A stretch of 64,000 nt of DNA from Nitrospirales bacterium (GCA_029261295.1 JAJDBP010000002.1:310001-374000), one strand, 5' to 3'; counted from the first letter of the stretch, positions 1 through 8,880 are shown. Notes: generated by a model from the sequence alone, not told the origin. Numbers and translations: made by a program.

Positions 1-1
1 C

Positions 2-1225
2 AAGCAGGGTGGGTATGAGGTTTGGAAGGAATGCCTGACGAAGTCTGATCCGCAGGGCATTATTGCGAAATTGAAGGAAGCTCATCTTCGAGGGCGTGGT
101 GGCGCGGGGTTTCCAACCGGTTTGAAGTGGGACAAAGTTCTCAATCATCGTATCGAAGAGCATTATTTTGTGTGCAACGCCGGTGAGCATGAACCAGGTA
201 CCTTTAAGGACCGCTATTTACTCCGACATCATCCCCATCAACTCTTAGAGGGGTGCCTGATTGCCGCATATACCGTAGGAGCCAAAAAAGCCTACATTTA
301 TCTCAATCACGAATTTTCTGAGGAGAAAGCTATCTTTGAGCGAGCTAAGGAAGAAGCGAAAGCTAAGGGTCTAGTGGGTGAAAATATTTTAGGGACAGGT
401 CTCAATTTAGATATTGAAGTATTTGATGGCTATGGAAGCTATGTTGCCGGCGAAGAAACGGCCATGTTGGAGTCCATGCAAGGGCGTCCAGCGCAACCCA
501 AACAAAAGCCGCCATTCTATCCGACCGAATTTGGGCTCTATGGCAAACCGACATTGGTGAATAATGTAGAGACATTATCGAATATTCCACAATTACTTCA
601 GAAAGGTCCCGAATGGTTTAGAGAAGTGGGAACCAGTACGACGCCGGGAACCATGTTGTTTTCTTTGAGTGGGGCCGTCAATCGGACGGGAGTGTATGAG
701 TTGCCGTTAGGAACAACCATCCGGCATTTGATTGAAGTGTGTGGGCAAGGCGTACCGCAGGGCCGTGGGGTGAAAGCCGTGTTCCCTGGTGGGCCCTCCT
801 TCTCCATGGTGGGTGCGGATCAGTTAGATCTGCCGATGGATTTTGATTCCTTAAAAAAGGCGGGAACCGGATTGGGGTCTGCGGGTGTGATTGTGGTGGA
901 TGATGCAACGTGTATGGTGGAACAAACTCTCAAGTTTTCACATTTCTTTGAGCGAGAGACCTGTGGCCAATGCCCTCCCTGCAAAATTGGCACGGAAGAA
1001 TTGGCAACGTTGGTTCGGAAAATTGAAGACGGACAGGGCGAAGAAAAAGATTTGGCAAAATTGTTGCAAATTTGTGGGTTTGTCAAAGGTACGGGATTTT
1101 GTACGTTGGTGACCGGTGCGGCGGTTCTCGTGCAAAATAGTTTGCGACTGTTCAGGCCTGAGTTTGAAGAGCATATCCGATTAGGACGGTGCCCACAAAA
1201 AACAGCAACGGTGGCAGCAGGATAA
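2..1225 (+). CDS. nuoF: NADH-quinone oxidoreductase subunit F (5' partial)
   Basis: This is the flavoprotein subunit of complex I, which accepts electrons from NADH through FMN and passes them to a 4Fe-4S cluster. The frame is open to the left window edge (codons from base 2), so the gene starts outside the window; about 30 N-terminal residues are missing compared with typical NuoF. The NADH/FMN-binding glycine-rich block (GRGGAGFPTGLKW) lies near the start. The C-terminal cluster motif is seen as CGQCPPC followed by a later Cys near GFCTL. The gene is 12 bp upstream of a 2Fe-2S ferredoxin, so the two are probably co-transcribed. A NuoF-like subunit of a formate dehydrogenase or hydrogenase cannot be excluded without the upstream genes. 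Confidence 0.9.
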   Translation, partial: KQGGYEVWKECLTKSDPQGIIAKLKEAHLRGRGGAGFPTGLKWDKVLNHRIEEHYFVCNAGEHEPGTFKDRYLLRHHPHQLLEGCLIAAYTVGAKKAYIYLNHEFSEEKAIFERAKEEAKAKGLVGENILGTGLNLDIEVFDGYGSYVAGEETAMLESMQGRPAQPKQKPPFYPTEFGLYGKPTLVNNVETLSNIPQLLQKGPEWFREVGTSTTPGTMLFSLSGAVNRTGVYELPLGTTIRHLIEVCGQGVPQGRGVKAVFPGGPSFSMVGADQLDLPMDFDSLKKAGTGLGSAGVIVVDDATCMVEQTLKFSHFFERETCGQCPPCKIGTEELATLVRKIEDGQGEEKDLAKLLQICGFVKGTGFCTLVTGAAVLVQNSLRLFRPEFEEHIRLGRCPQKTATVAAG

Positions 1226-1237
1226 AGGACGAGAAGA

Positions 1238-1585
1238 ATGCCTCGTGTGACGTTTATTCATCCTGAAGGAAAAAGTGGAGAAGTGCCAGCCGATCTTTCT
1301 CTTTTAGAGGCGGCAGAGCAATTAGGCTTTCCTCTCAATCATGACTGTGGCGGCAATGCCTCGTGTACAACCTGTCGCGTGGATGTGGTGGCCGGGTTGG
1401 AAAACTTGTCTGACATAGATTTTGATGAGCAAGATTTATTGGATCGCGAAGCTCTAATCGAACCATATCGACGATTAGGCTGTCAGGCTCGAGTGACGGG
1501 GGATGTGATTGTTCAAGTCCCTGAAGAGAAATGGGATAAATCATCATTAGATGAATCTCAAGAAGTCGAATCCTCTCCGCAATAA
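1238..1585 (+). CDS. 2Fe-2S ferredoxin
   Basis: A 115-residue plant/adrenodoxin-type ferredoxin that carries single electrons in the cytoplasm. The cluster ligands are visible as Cys37, Cys43 and Cys46 (CGGNASCTTC) and Cys82 in RRLGCQ. It follows nuoF by 12 bp, with an AGGACGAGAAG purine-rich region before the ATG, suggesting co-expression. The pairing suggests it exchanges electrons with the NuoF-containing complex, but that is inference. The acidic tail after residue 100 is typical of surface-charged ferredoxins. Confidence 0.9.
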   Translation: MPRVTFIHPEGKSGEVPADLSLLEAAEQLGFPLNHDCGGNASCTTCRVDVVAGLENLSDIDFDEQDLLDREALIEPYRRLGCQARVTGDVIVQVPEEKWDKSSLDESQEVESSPQ

Positions 1586-1660
1586 CACGCAATCTCATGC
1601 TCAGAGACGAGAGCGACGTCTCATGACCCCAATGAATCCATTCTGCTCCATCTAGTCTCA

Positions 1661-2083
1661 ATGCCTCCAATTTCTTCAATTACCCGAACGTATTTCTTTT
1701 GTGCCGCGCATCGGTTGCATACCGATCAATTATCAGAGGATGTCAATCAGAAAATATTTGGCAAATGCAATAACCTGAACGGCCACGGCCATAATTATAC
1801 GATTCAAGTTACTGTTCAAGGAGAACTGGATACAACAACCGGATTGATTACGGATGTGAATCAACTTGATCAAGTAGTGCAAGAAGACATCGTTGCTCGA
1901 TTCGATCACCAACATTTAAATTTCGATCCGGCATTCGACAATCTCACCACAACAGGGGAAAATTTGGCCCGTGTCATCTGGGGTCTATTGGTGAATCGAA
2001 TTCCATCAGGTCAATTGGAAAAAATTGGAGTCGTCGAAACACGGGATAACTTTTTTGAATATGTTGGTGACCCGAAGCAATAG
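1661..2083 (+). CDS. 6-pyruvoyl-tetrahydropterin synthase, animal-type (PTPS-II)
   Basis: A 140-residue member of the PTPS/QueD family, which converts 7,8-dihydroneopterin triphosphate. Zinc ligands are His17 (CAAH), His42 and His44 (GHGH). The likely catalytic Cys36 sits six residues before His42 (KCNNLNGHGH). That spacing and the FGKCNN...GHGHNY block resemble animal PTPS; bacterial QueD usually has C-x3-HGH. A second catalytic His83 (FDHQHL) and Glu127 (VVET) are present. It lies 45 bp upstream of folE, whose product makes its presumed substrate. The function could be tetrahydrobiopterin-type pterin synthesis rather than queuosine; a broad-specificity QueD is the alternative. Confidence 0.85.
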   Translation: MPPISSITRTYFFCAAHRLHTDQLSEDVNQKIFGKCNNLNGHGHNYTIQVTVQGELDTTTGLITDVNQLDQVVQEDIVARFDHQHLNFDPAFDNLTTTGENLARVIWGLLVNRIPSGQLEKIGVVETRDNFFEYVGDPKQ

Positions 2084-2128
2084 ATAGGGCAGAGGGTCGT
2101 TTTCACGAAGCCGAAATTAGGGAGCCGT

Positions 2129-2797
2129 ATGAAACAAAAAGCCATAAAGTCTAAAGTCGCATCGAAGTCGCGAAATATTAGAAAGATCGCGGACTCAGTT
2201 AAAATCGAGATTGAGCCACCGGCTCAGATCAAAGATATTGAGCCCACCGTTCGGAAATTGCTGAGCCAGCTTGGGGAAAACCCTGATCGGAACGGGTTAC
2301 AAGAGACCCCCAAGCGCGTGGCGAAGGCCTTAACCTATCTCACTCAGGGCTATCATCAAGATATTGATACATTGCTCAACGGAGCCCTCTTCCCCATTCA
2401 ATATGACGAAATGGTCATCGTCAAAGACATTGATTTTTACAGCTTGTGCGAACATCATTTATTGCCGTTTTTTGGTAAATGTCATGTGGGTTATATCCCT
2501 CGAAAGCATGTGGTTGGGTTGAGTAAAATCCCTCGTATTGTAGATATGTTCAGCCGACGCTTGCAGGTGCAGGAACGGTTAACCGTTCAGATTGCCCATA
2601 CCATTCAAGAAAAACTCAATCCACATGGTGTTGCGGTCGTCATGGAGGCACGGCATCTGTGTATGAGCATGCGAGGGGTCGAAAAGCAAAACACGGTCGC
2701 AGTGACAAGTGAAATGTTAGGGGTGTTCAGAAAACAACAGGGCACTCGAGACGAATTTCTCAAATTGATCCGTCAGCGTGGTGGAGATGGAGATTAA
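2129..2797 (+). CDS. folE: GTP cyclohydrolase I
   Basis: Makes 7,8-dihydroneopterin triphosphate from GTP, the entry step to folate, biopterin and deazaguanine compounds. It has 222 residues. The zinc-binding CEHHLLPF block and the HLCMSMRGV block are intact, as is QVQERLT. A lysine/arginine-rich N-terminal extension of about 40 residues precedes the domain. A good Shine-Dalgarno (TTAGGGAG) sits before the ATG. It directly follows the PTPS-like gene, which suggests the two act in sequence. Confidence 0.95.
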   Translation: MKQKAIKSKVASKSRNIRKIADSVKIEIEPPAQIKDIEPTVRKLLSQLGENPDRNGLQETPKRVAKALTYLTQGYHQDIDTLLNGALFPIQYDEMVIVKDIDFYSLCEHHLLPFFGKCHVGYIPRKHVVGLSKIPRIVDMFSRRLQVQERLTVQIAHTIQEKLNPHGVAVVMEARHLCMSMRGVEKQNTVAVTSEMLGVFRKQQGTRDEFLKLIRQRGGDGD

Positions 2798-3066
2798 GGC
2801 TCCTCTCTTCTCCTCTTCTTGTTCTCATCTCGGGCTTAGCTCACTTCTTGACCATTTTCAAAGAATTAGCTTTAATAGGGCTTCTTTTATAATTGTAGTT
2901 TTCTTTCCTTTCCCACGGACGGGCCAGGAGCGCAGGATGCGCCGGTATCATGGCTCATGTCGTCTCTTCGTTAAATGAGCAGTGCAAGTGGTGGGTAGGG
3001 CGATATGCCCATCAACAAACGCCTAATTAATCTCTTCCTTCTTGTTGCCTTGATTGTCCTGTCTCA

Positions 3067-3861
3067 TTATAAAAGGCATTTTTCCAGAAAAGAATGTACG
3101 GCCTGATTGAAGGCGGCGGGTTGCTCAAAATTTGAGAGATGCCCTGCTTGAGGAATAGTCACGAATGTTGACCGAGGAATGCGCTGGGCCATGTATTGTG
3201 ATTCTGCAACGGGAGTCGCTTGATCCTCTTCACCAACAATAACCAAGGTTGGACAAGTAATGGTGGAAAGAAGATCAGTCGAATCCGGTCTTGAGGCCAT
3301 CGCCACCAAATCAACCACAATCCCCGCTGTTGGGGTTTCAAGAATCATCTGCCGAACCTGTTCCACCTGTTCAGGGTGGTGTTCAATAGTTGAAGGGGCC
3401 AGAAGTTTAGGCAGCATCATGTCGGCAATGGCTGATGCCCCATCTTTGAACGCCACTTCTGCCATCGCTTGTCGTCCAACTTTTCCTTCCTCTGTATCTG
3501 CTTGAGCCCTCGTATCGGCAAAGACCATCGCTTTCACACGATCTGAATAATGTCGATAGATTGAAAAGAGCGTATATCCACCCATCGACAAGCCCACAAA
3601 CATGGCTTGAGGAATCTCGAGATGATCAAGGAGTCGAATGACATTCTTGGCATAACCATCCAGCGAATCATTCCAGGGGACAAGGTCGGATTCTCCATGT
3701 CCCCCAAGGTCAATGGTGATGACTCGATAGGTGTTTTTTAGAGCCTCGACTTGCGGTTGCCACATGGTTTTGGATAGTGGAAAAGCATGAATAAAGACGA
3801 GAGCCGTGCCCTTCCCTTGGTCGGTATAGCCAACTGTCATTCCATCAATAATGGTCTGCAT
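3067..3861 (-). CDS. alpha/beta-fold hydrolase
   Basis: A soluble alpha/beta hydrolase of about 264 residues; the substrate cannot be told from sequence. The nucleophile elbow GLSMGG gives the catalytic Ser. The acid is probably Asp in GEEDQATP, and the His is in AGHLSNFE near the C-terminus. The oxyanion-side FIHAFPLS motif is near residue 27. An ATG four codons upstream (3873) would put its own start inside the GGAGG that serves as Shine-Dalgarno for 3861, so 3861 is preferred. It is convergent with folE and has no operon partner. Confidence 0.85.
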   Translation of the reverse strand: MQTIIDGMTVGYTDQGKGTALVFIHAFPLSKTMWQPQVEALKNTYRVITIDLGGHGESDLVPWNDSLDGYAKNVIRLLDHLEIPQAMFVGLSMGGYTLFSIYRHYSDRVKAMVFADTRAQADTEEGKVGRQAMAEVAFKDGASAIADMMLPKLLAPSTIEHHPEQVEQVRQMILETPTAGIVVDLVAMASRPDSTDLLSTITCPTLVIVGEEDQATPVAESQYMAQRIPRSTFVTIPQAGHLSNFEQPAAFNQAVHSFLEKCLL

Positions 3862-4051
3862 CATTTCCTCCATTCTCGTCTAGAGTAGACACACCGATTC
3901 TTCTTAAGAGATGTCATCAAGACGCAATATCTTGGTTCCATTTGCGGGAGTATGGCCGGTGGTTATAGCATATGGGGGTTGAAGAGTTAATCAGGAAAGC
4001 CATGCCCACACCTACGTAATGTTTTTAACATTCAACTAAGGTCCTTCAAAA

Positions 4052-4089
4052 CTCCCTCGCCCTTTCAGGGAGAGGGTTGGGGTGAGGGT
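4052..4089 (-). repeat. REP-like 38-bp dispersed repeat, copy 1
   Basis: A G/C-rich block that is imperfectly self-complementary (CCCTCGCCC ... GAGGGT). The same 38 bases recur in inverted orientation at 56544-56581 with about four mismatches. It sits between divergent genes, immediately upstream of rarA. It looks like the short palindromic intergenic repeats common in many bacterial genomes. Confidence 0.7.
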
Positions 4090-4138
4090 AAAGGCACATC
4101 GAATAATCAGAGCTACGATAAAGTTGTATCAGATATCT

Positions 4139-5482
4139 ATGGAACTATTTGAATCACAGTCCCAAGAAGATCTCTTCCCCGTTCAGGAGCCGTCCGATCA
4201 CCAACAAGCTCCCTTAGCAGATCGAATGCGCCCACAGAATTTCGGGGAGTTTGTCGGGCAAGCAGAAGTACTGGCTGAAGATCAGACGCTACGCATGGCC
4301 ATAGAACAAGGTCGTGTCCCCTCCCTGATTCTGTGGGGACCCCCAGGAACGGGAAAGACCACCTTAGCCAATCTTATTGCGAAGAAAACGGAAGCGACCT
4401 TCGTGCCTTTTTCTGCGGTGCTCAGTGGGGTGCCAGAGTTGCGTGGGCTATTAAAGACAGCGGAACAGCGTCGAAAAGTCTCAGGGCAACGCACGCTGCT
4501 TTTTGTAGATGAAATCCATCGGTTTAACAAAGCCCAACAGGATGCGTTTCTGCCCTATGTGGAACGGGGAGATATCACTCTCATTGGAGCCACCACTCAG
4601 AACCCATCTTTCGAAGTCATTGCCCCGTTGTTGTCGCGGGCCATGGTGGTGGTGCTTAAGTCCTTAAGCGATGAGGCCCTAGGGCATATCTTGGATCGTG
4701 CTCTTTCAGATACTAAACGGGGGCTGGGATCTTCACGCGTCACGCTGACTTCTGAGGCCAAACATTTGCTGATTGGGTACGGCAACGGCGATGCGCGTTC
4801 GATGTTAACGGGTCTAGAATTTGTGGTCACTCAATATGCAAAAACTGAGAAGCCGACTACTATCGACAAACCTCAGGTCGAACAGGCTCTCAAGCAAAAG
4901 GCTTTACGATACGATCGGGATGGAGAAGAACATTACAATCTCATTTCCGCGTTTATTAAAAGTATGCGGGATTCCGATCCCGATGGGGCTCTTTATTGGC
5001 TGGCACGAATGCTGGAAGGCGGAGAAGATCCGAAGTTTATCGCCCGGCGCATGATGATTTTTGCTTCGGAAGATGTTGGGATGGCTGATTCGCAAGCGCT
5101 GGTGATCGCCTCGGCGGTCTTTCATGCAGTGGAAGTCATAGGGTTGCCTGAAGTGCAAATTAATCTGGCCCATGGGGTCAACTATTTAGCCACTGCTCCT
5201 AAAAGTAATGCCTCCTATGCCGGAATTTTAGCTGCGAGAAAAGATGCCAAAGAAAAAGGCAACTTGCCGGTTCCGCTGCATTTGCGCAATGCCGTAACGT
5301 CGTTGATGAAGGATCTAGACTATGGAAAAAACTATCGCTATGCCCATGATGATCCAGCAGGAGCCGAAGCCCAAACTCATCTTCCTAAAGAATTAGAAGG
5401 TCGCAGGTATTATCGAGCCAAAGATCCTTCTTCTATTGAGGATGAAGAAGTTCCTCCGCTTCCTGATAATCATTTGATTTAA
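4139..5482 (+). CDS. rarA: Replication-associated recombination protein A (AAA ATPase)
   Basis: RarA/MgsA is a clamp-loader-like AAA+ ATPase that acts at stalled replication forks. The 447 residues from this ATG match family size. Walker A is GPPGTGKTT near residue 67, Walker B is LLFVDEIHRF, and sensor region GATTQNPSF follows. The C-terminal tetramerisation part (ARMLEGGEDPKFIARRM, YRYAHDDPAG) is complete. An upstream GTG at 4082 is in frame but lies inside a dispersed repeat, so the ATG at 4139 is chosen although its Shine-Dalgarno is weak. Confidence 0.93.
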   Translation: MELFESQSQEDLFPVQEPSDHQQAPLADRMRPQNFGEFVGQAEVLAEDQTLRMAIEQGRVPSLILWGPPGTGKTTLANLIAKKTEATFVPFSAVLSGVPELRGLLKTAEQRRKVSGQRTLLFVDEIHRFNKAQQDAFLPYVERGDITLIGATTQNPSFEVIAPLLSRAMVVVLKSLSDEALGHILDRALSDTKRGLGSSRVTLTSEAKHLLIGYGNGDARSMLTGLEFVVTQYAKTEKPTTIDKPQVEQALKQKALRYDRDGEEHYNLISAFIKSMRDSDPDGALYWLARMLEGGEDPKFIARRMMIFASEDVGMADSQALVIASAVFHAVEVIGLPEVQINLAHGVNYLATAPKSNASYAGILAARKDAKEKGNLPVPLHLRNAVTSLMKDLDYGKNYRYAHDDPAGAEAQTHLPKELEGRRYYRAKDPSSIEDEEVPPLPDNHLI

Positions 5483-5509
5483 AATTAAAAAGCCGGGGTT
5501 CATCCCGGC
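5481..5509 (-). terminator. Possible intrinsic terminator on the minus strand
   Basis: Six-bp stem GCCGGG/CCCGGC (5492-5497 with 5504-5509). On the minus strand it is followed by CTTTTTAATTTT. It could end transcripts coming from the minus-strand gene at 5843-6643. The hairpin is also the first element of the dispersed repeat described next, so its role as a terminator may be incidental. Confidence 0.4.
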
Positions 5510-5686
5510 GGCCGATCTACTTTTCTTTCGGGAAAAGTAGACAAAACCATTGACGCCCCGTTCTGCCTCATTTGAAGGGACGGACCAAGTATACGGAGGG
5601 CGGCCTAACTCGCTGTGCTCAAGCAAAGCCCGCCGAATACAAGGTGCGTCCGTCCCTAGGGCCGAACGGTAGGCGTCGGTCCGGAG
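5493..5686 (+). repeat. Structured dispersed repeat, copy 1 (about 195 bp)
   Basis: A noncoding block that recurs at 51641-51837. Conserved stretches include CAAAACCATTGACG, a block around AACTCGCT..GCTCAA, and GGCCGAACGG.AGGCGTCGG. It contains an 8-bp hairpin with loop TTTCGG (5518-5525 with 5532-5539) and a 9-bp outer stem GGGACGGAC/GTCCGTCCC (5577-5585 with 5648-5656). Reading frames across it on both strands are repeat-derived and not credible genes. The stretch 5687-5842 that follows holds nothing I recognise. Confidence 0.8.
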
Positions 5687-5842
5687 CAAAGGCGCTTAGC
5701 AGACAACAATGATTGGGAGTTTATTTGGAAGAACCAATTCAAAAAAGGCTAGTGAGGCTTTTCATGAGAAGTGAGAAGAAGGCGGGGCGAGTGCTTAAAT
5801 ACAGACCGCAAGGGCGGCCTAAAACCAATATATAAAGGGCAG

Positions 5843-6643
5843 TTATTGGTTAGGTTTAGATAGTTTGGTTAAACATGCTGAAATAAATAGTTGTCCAAAT
5901 GGCGTAATATCAGCTCTCGCTTTTTCATAGGTCAATTTATGCTCCGGCATTTGCTCTGCAACTTGCTTCCACATTTTTTCTTGTTCGGTCCATATTGGAT
6001 TGTAGTGTTGTTCTGGAGGGACGCAGAATATATCTCTTCTGATTTTGATAATTCCTAGAGAATCTAAATTACTTAAATAAGATGCTATATTTTGTCTATA
6101 AGTTAAGCCATTAGTAACAGACGAGTGAACTACATAATCTGCTAATGTAACCCATTCGTTTTTTTCCTGTTTAAGTAACCTAATTTCTATAAAAGGTATG
6201 GCAGGTGTTTGCTGCAATATTTTTAGAAAACCAGCTTCGTCAGGGCTTAGAGAGGAAATTAAGTTTACAAAGCTTGGATGTGCTTGATTCGCTGCTTTGT
6301 GTGAAGATGCTTTGGCTAATAAGTTTACATACATGTCGCTGAGTTCTTCATTACTGACATGAGTTAATTTCTCAAGAATCGGTACTCCAACCTCAGGCGG
6401 GACTTCTACAACATCCTCTAATTCAATATTTTCTGTCTGTAGGCGATATTTCTCTAGGTTATTTTCAAGAAATATCTTCGATCTTTCATTGAGTATATGG
6501 ATAGGTAATAAAATTGTATTTCCTAGTCCTATAATTCCACCTACTGCCTTACCTATTTGAGATACTCCGGGCTTAGCCAAGTCTCCGTATATTTCCTTTA
6601 GCAGGTCTGGAAATTTTGATAGTCCTTCTACTATTTCTTTCAT
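5843..6643 (-). CDS. Abi-alpha (DUF4393) family protein
   Basis: A 266-residue protein that I place in the Abi-alpha/DUF4393 family, associated with abortive-infection phage resistance; biochemical activity is not known to me. The N-terminal part has the family-like KPGVSQIGKAVGGIIGLGN segment followed by a hydrophobic stretch (about residues 33-50). The middle (LEKLTHVSNEELSDMYVNLLAKAS) and the winged-helix-like C-terminal part follow. The gene is clearly AT-rich compared with rarA and the ABC-F gene beside it, suggesting recent acquisition. It stands alone between a dispersed repeat and an ABC-F gene with no obvious partner. Family assignment is by recall, so moderate. Confidence 0.7.
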   Translation of the reverse strand: MKEIVEGLSKFPDLLKEIYGDLAKPGVSQIGKAVGGIIGLGNTILLPIHILNERSKIFLENNLEKYRLQTENIELEDVVEVPPEVGVPILEKLTHVSNEELSDMYVNLLAKASSHKAANQAHPSFVNLISSLSPDEAGFLKILQQTPAIPFIEIRLLKQEKNEWVTLADYVVHSSVTNGLTYRQNIASYLSNLDSLGIIKIRRDIFCVPPEQHYNPIWTEQEKMWKQVAEQMPEHKLTYEKARADITPFGQLFISACLTKLSKPNQ

Positions 6644-6823
6644 TTAACGTCCTACATACTCAAAATCTAGCTAGAAAATGGAGCAATAGTTTAAAACTCA
6701 AACACAATACTTATAGGAATTCTTAAAAATTGTCTATTTGTTAATGAATATTTCTGAAAAAATAGAAAAATTGGGCTGTTTCGATTAGTAGGTCTTTTTT
6801 CAAAAGAACCAGAGAAGTAAAAA

Positions 6824-8692
6824 CTACGAGATTTGGGATTGTTGCTTTTCTAGTTGGGCGGTGAGGTCGCCCCATTTGTGGGTGAGACGGTCGAGGTCGC
6901 GAGTCCATTTTTCGCGTTCTTGATGGAGGGTGTTCCAGCGGGAATAGTCTTGATAGGTCTCTGGGGCGGCGAGTTCGACATCTCGCGCTTTGATTTGCTC
7001 TTCAAGTTCCGCAATCTCTTTTTCGACGTTGCTGACTTGTTTTTCTAAGCGGGCGATACTTTTGGAGAGGTCTCGTCGAGATGGTGCGGCAGGAGCAGCG
7101 ACGGATGATGTAGTCGTGGTGGTTCCATTGGTGACGTGTTCGGTCGTGGGTTTGTCTTTTTCGGGTTTCTGCTTTTTCTTCGATTTTTTCTTCTCGACTT
7201 TGGCTTCCGGCGGAATTTGATCTTCTAATTCTTTGGCTCGTTTCCAGCAGTAGTATTCATAGTCGCCAATGTAATCCCGGGCTTTCCCTTCATCTATTTC
7301 TACCACACGTGTGGAGACTCGCATGAGAAACGTGGGGTCATGGGAGATGAAGACGATGGTGCCAGGGAATAGGAGAAGGGCATCAGTCAACATGTCGACC
7401 GATGAGGGATCTAAATGATTCGTGGGCTCATCTAAGAGCAAGGTGTTGGCTGGTTCGACGAGCATACGGGCAAGGGCTACGCGATTACGTTCGCCTCCGC
7501 TTAAGGCCTTGATGGGTTTGTGTTGATCGTCTCCAGTAAAGAGAAAGGCACCGGCCAACCCTCGTAGAAAATTCCGTTCAGCCATAGGGGCGGCGTCTTC
7601 GAGGGAGTCTAGGATGCTGTGCTCCGGATGCAGAATTTCGGCTTGGTGTTGCGCGAAATAATGGATGGTGACGCCATGTCCGACAGTTCGTTTGCCTTCT
7701 TCAAATTCTAGAATGCCTGCCAACATTTTCAGGAGGGTTGATTTCCCCGCGCCATTTTCCCCAACAAAGGCGATTCGCTGGCCTCGCTCAATTGCAAAGT
7801 CTAGTCCCTCGTAGACGATTTTCTCGCCATATCGTTTGTGGATGTTTTGCATCTCCAGGACTTCTCTTCCACTCGTAGGAGGCTCGGGGAATTTAAATCT
7901 GAGTCGTTTGGTGTCTCGCTGTAATTCAATGCGTTTAACTTTTTCCAAGGCCTTGATGCGCGATTGGACTTGGGTGGCTTTATTGGCTTGATATCGGAAT
8001 CGATCCACAAAAGATTGGACGCGATTAATTTCTTTGGATTGCCGATTAGCGGCGGCTTCTTCTTGTGCATCGCGTTCGGTTTTGAGCTTTTGGAAGCGCG
8101 TGTAGTTGCCCCGATATTCTTGCAGCGTGTGATTACGGACTTCCCAGATATGGGTGACCATTTTGTCGAGAAATTCAATGTCATGGCTGATGATCAGCAG
8201 TGTGAAGGGTGAATTAATGAGAAAATTTTCCAGCCATCGTTGCGTGGGTTTATCAAGATGATTGGTAGGCTCGTCCAACATCAGCACATCCGGGGCCGAT
8301 AGTAAGAGGTAGGCGAGTGCCACCCTCATGCGATAGCCGCCAGAGAGGGCCTGAATCTTTCGGTCCCAATCCCCTTCTTGGAACCCGAGTCCTGCCAGAA
8401 TGCGCTTGGCTTCATATTCGGGGAATTCATCACGATGGGTGGCATCCAAGATGGTATTGCCTGGCAGCGTTTCCAATTCTTGTGGCAGATAGCCTATTCG
8501 GAGATGTGGCCGTTTTCGGATTCGGCCACTTTCGATATCATTCTCATCAAGAATCATACGTAAGAGCGAAGTTTTTCCCGATCCATTTGGTCCAACCAGA
8601 CCCACACGGGTATTGGGTTTCAGATGGGCCGACGCTTCTAAAAACAGCGGTTTGGTTGGGAAGGTTTTAGTGAGGCGTTCTACGTGTAACAT
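6824..8692 (-). CDS. ABC-F family ATP-binding protein
   Basis: A 622-residue soluble twin-ATPase of the ABC-F class, ribosome-associated translation factors with no membrane domain. First domain: GPNGSGKTSL, LSGGYRMRVAL, LMLDEPTNHLD. Second domain: GENGAGKSTL, LSGGERNRVAL, LLLDEPTNHLD. Between them is the charged interdomain linker with YRGNYTRFQKLK. The C-terminal 120 residues are lysine-rich then coiled-coil, as in the Uup/YheS-like branch. It probably aids ribosomes stalled on difficult sequences; resistance function is less likely but not excluded. Confidence 0.92.
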   Translation of the reverse strand: MLHVERLTKTFPTKPLFLEASAHLKPNTRVGLVGPNGSGKTSLLRMILDENDIESGRIRKRPHLRIGYLPQELETLPGNTILDATHRDEFPEYEAKRILAGLGFQEGDWDRKIQALSGGYRMRVALAYLLLSAPDVLMLDEPTNHLDKPTQRWLENFLINSPFTLLIISHDIEFLDKMVTHIWEVRNHTLQEYRGNYTRFQKLKTERDAQEEAAANRQSKEINRVQSFVDRFRYQANKATQVQSRIKALEKVKRIELQRDTKRLRFKFPEPPTSGREVLEMQNIHKRYGEKIVYEGLDFAIERGQRIAFVGENGAGKSTLLKMLAGILEFEEGKRTVGHGVTIHYFAQHQAEILHPEHSILDSLEDAAPMAERNFLRGLAGAFLFTGDDQHKPIKALSGGERNRVALARMLVEPANTLLLDEPTNHLDPSSVDMLTDALLLFPGTIVFISHDPTFLMRVSTRVVEIDEGKARDYIGDYEYYCWKRAKELEDQIPPEAKVEKKKSKKKQKPEKDKPTTEHVTNGTTTTTSSVAAPAAPSRRDLSKSIARLEKQVSNVEKEIAELEEQIKARDVELAAPETYQDYSRWNTLHQEREKWTRDLDRLTHKWGDLTAQLEKQQSQIS

Positions 8693-8792
8693 CGTGATCC
8701 CATAAAAAAATCATCCGGCCAGTCGGTCGGATACACTGACTCTCTCCTGTCAGGGATGAATGCCAGAGAAGATAGTAATAATAACGGAAGGT

Positions 8793-8868
8793 TGGTGGAG
8801 CTGGCCGGGATCGAACCGGCGACCTCGTGAATGCCATTCACGCGCGCTCCCAACTGCGCTACAGCCCC
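8793..8868 (-). tRNA. tRNA-Ala (GGC)
   Basis: On the minus strand the cloverleaf reads GGGGCTG acceptor, D-arm GCGC, anticodon stem CGTGA/TCACG with loop ATGGCAT (anticodon GGC), T-arm with GTTCGATCC, discriminator A and encoded CCA. The acceptor has one G-T wobble. Confidence 0.97.
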
Positions 8869-8880
8869 ACACCGAAAAAG

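Noticed and set aside
2778-2978. 66-codon plus frame after folE
   Set aside because: It overlaps the end of folE, has no motif and reads through a low-complexity pyrimidine stretch.
4082-4138. GTG start extending rarA upstream
   Set aside because: It lies in the REP-like repeat and adds 19 residues not seen in RarA proteins.
5393-5689. 98-codon minus frame over the repeat
   Set aside because: It is composed of rarA antisense and the dispersed repeat.
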